Notes under the pieces: model-generated | Database searches by the model: none | What the model was told of the DNA's origin: nothing | What the model saw: the letters and a program-made list of their open reading frames with translations, nothing else | Shown here: positions 42,777 through 44,852 of the stretch, in pieces | Layout: the number at the start of each line of letters is the position of its first letter | Position numbering within the stretch: position 1 is the first letter of the stretch | Made by a program: the position numbers and the translations under genes | Source: Saccoglossus kowalevskii | Taxonomy: Eukaryota > Hemichordata > Enteropneusta > Harrimaniidae | Direction: 5' to 3' | DNA length: 44,852 nucleotides | Assembly (NCBI RefSeq): GCF_000003605.2 | Contig: NW_003155743.1 | Location: 51,431-96,282 of the forward strand

Positions 42777-43718
42777 TGTTGGACCTGTTTAGCTGAACTG
42801 ACCTCCTGTTGGACCTGTCTATACTGTAAACCTGTTGGACCTGTCTAAACTGTAAACCTGTTGGACCTGTCTAAACTGTATACCTATTGGACCTGTCTAA
42901 ACTGTATACCTATTGGACCTGTCTAAACTGTAACCCTGTTGGACCTGTCTAAACTGTATACCTATTGGACCTGTCTAAACTGTATACCTATTGGACCTGT
43001 CTAAACTGTATACCTATTGGACCTGTTTAAACTGACCACCTGTTGGACCTGTCTAAACTGTATACCTATTGGACCTGTCTAAACTGTAACCCTGTTGAAC
43101 CTGTCTAAACTGAAAACCTGTTGGACGTGTCTAAACTGACCACATGTTGGACCTGTCTAAACTGACCACATGTTGGATCTGTCTATTAAATTGAACAACT
43201 GCTGTACCTGTCTGAACTGAACACATGTTGGACCTCTGAAAACTAACCACCTGTTGGACCTGTCTAAACTGACCACCTGTTGAATCTGTCTATACTGTAA
43301 ACCTGTTGGACCTGTCTAAACCGACCACCTGTTGAACCTGTATTAACTGATCTCCTGTTGGACCTGTCTATACTGTAACCCTGTTGGACCTGTCTAAACT
43401 GACCACCTGTTGAACCTGTCTATACTGTAACCCTGTTGGACCTGTCTAAACTGACCACATGTTGGATCTATCTAAATTGAACAACTGCTGTACTTGTCTA
43501 AACTGACCACCTGTTGGACCTCTGAAAACTGACCATCTGTTGAACCTGTCTAAACTGACCACCTGTTGGACCAGTCTATACTTTAAACCTATTGGACCTG
43601 TCTAAATTGAACAACTGTTGGACCTGTCTAAACTGACCACCTGTTGCAGCAGTCAAAACTGAACACATATTCGACCTGTCTAAACAAAGCGCCTGTTGGA
43701 GATGTCTGAAATGAACAC
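42777..43718. repeat. 26-bp minisatellite, about 36 units
   Basis: The unit is CTGTTGGACCTGTCTAAACT followed by GACCAC or GTATAC/GTAAAC variants. It lies in the intron just 5' (gene sense) of exon 42479-42653, about 120 bp from its acceptor. Blocks of one variant (TATTGGACC...GTATACC, about 42890-43080) show local expansion. Confidence 0.9.
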
Positions 43719-44852
43719 AAAAATTATTCACCGATTGAACTATGGTCACAGGTTCAGCATAAACAGGTATCTTTATATCAGTAATAAAAGAACTCCAGAC
43801 ACAAATCATGCTGGCAACAAGAATATATGTGATGTACAATAGAATATAATAGAAAAATAAAGATATTTACAAAAGTGTTGTATATATATTACACAGATAT
43901 AATGTCAGTACATGCATTGCATTGTCCTCAAGATAAGCAAGCTTGTGATGCAAGATGAGACTACGTTAGTAAAAAAAAGCATTCACCTTAAATGCAAAAA
44001 TACACACTAAATTTAAAAATCACAAAACAAAAAACATCAGTAGTTATAAAAAAAAATGATAAAGTATAATGTAAACAAATTATTGAAATGCCACATTCGT
44101 CGCAGCACATGTTCAAATTTAATTTAACATATACATGCTGTATATGTCACATAGGACCACGTCAAACATGACACGATGTGACAAATGACATGTTGGCGCT
44201 TTAAATTGGATCTTCTATGTTACTATTTATTGAAAGCTGACCAAATCAGAAAATCCAAGTCTAAGTGAGGAATTCTTTTTTTCAATATGGCAGCTAAGCA
44301 ATTTTTTTTTAAATGCAAGATTTACACTACTTCAATGAATTTTAGCACCCTATATATGAATATAGCACGAGTTTTGCTTGACACTGTGCTTAAACAGAAG
44401 TGCATTGTTTTTGTACGGATCAGAGGGACATGCTTTTGTTATCATCAACATCCACGCACAATCCAGGCAATGGTTCAAAAACATTAGATTGGTTTTAAAA
44501 TGTACACAATAATTAAAATGCAAAATTTTTGCATTTTTCAAATTTAAAAAAACTGTAAGCAGTAGTTTTCAATGAACTACCAAAAATATGTATAAGAACA
44601 TGACACACATTGAAATGCAACACATCATATGAAAATAGAATAAAGATGAGAAAAACAAACATGGTAGGATTGATCATAAAAAGAGAGTGAACAAAAATGG
44701 AAAGCATAAAACAAACCTTTTAAGTAACCTCCTGTGGATTCGAGTGCAGATAAAATGAGGTAAGGAAGAGATTAGGAGGAAACTATGATACATCTATAAT
44801 ATGTGTCTGCCAGTGTAAGCCCTTAATGTCTACCGTACAATGTGGATTACCA
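43719..44852. other. Right edge: probably intron of the large minus-strand gene
   Basis: No further exon with consistent splice sites and phase could be found. The upstream exon must end in phase with the single G that opens exon 42479-42653. Short open frames here have no support. Confidence 0.5.

Overview
The window is nuclear DNA from an AT-rich, intron-rich animal genome. Five genes can be read completely and a sixth in part. All have GT-AG introns, and the recognised proteins are ordinary bilaterian housekeeping proteins, so this is not bacterial or viral sequence. The repeats (TA- and TTAA-flanked MITEs, a CR1/L2/Jockey-like LINE remnant, and core-repeat elements ending in degenerate ACGG-type sequence and a hairpin) are of a kind common in marine invertebrates. 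The phylum cannot be fixed from the sequence.

Layout, left to right. 1-1400: intergenic DNA and the promoter of a V-ATPase subunit d gene (+, 1401-4646, 7 exons). That gene carries a one-base frameshift in exon 1. 6875-8368 (+): dynein light chain roadblock, 4 exons, the first coding only the ATG; a small perfect-TIR MITE lies just downstream. 10603-13875 (+): a two-exon Rab-like GTPase lacking the catalytic Gln and an obvious lipidation signal. 13876-18192: intergenic, with at least two MITEs. 18193-20750 (-): NDUFS3, 6 exons, head to head with CDK10 (+, 20975-28971, 10 exons) across a 224-bp shared promoter. CDK10 intron 9 is almost entirely a 38-bp minisatellite. 28972-31920: intergenic. 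31921-42653 and beyond the right edge (-): the last 13 coding exons (626 codons) of a large, probably all-helical protein that I could not name. Its introns hold a 26-bp minisatellite, a pogo-like element, three of the four copies of a TA-flanked MITE family, a LINE remnant and Helitron-like core-repeat elements.

The genes do not form a pathway. There are two regulatory links: CDK10 and NDUFS3 share a promoter region, and the V-ATPase and GTPase genes each have an identical TFEB/MITF-type (CLEAR) decamer upstream, which hints at common lysosomal control.

I found no self-contained new system such as a CRISPR array or defence island. The best leads are the nested Helitron-like insertion whose empty site can be read from sister MITE copies in the same window, the Gln-less GTPase with its CLEAR box, the unidentified solenoid protein with an acidic WDSW motif, and the higher-order structure of the 38-bp minisatellite.
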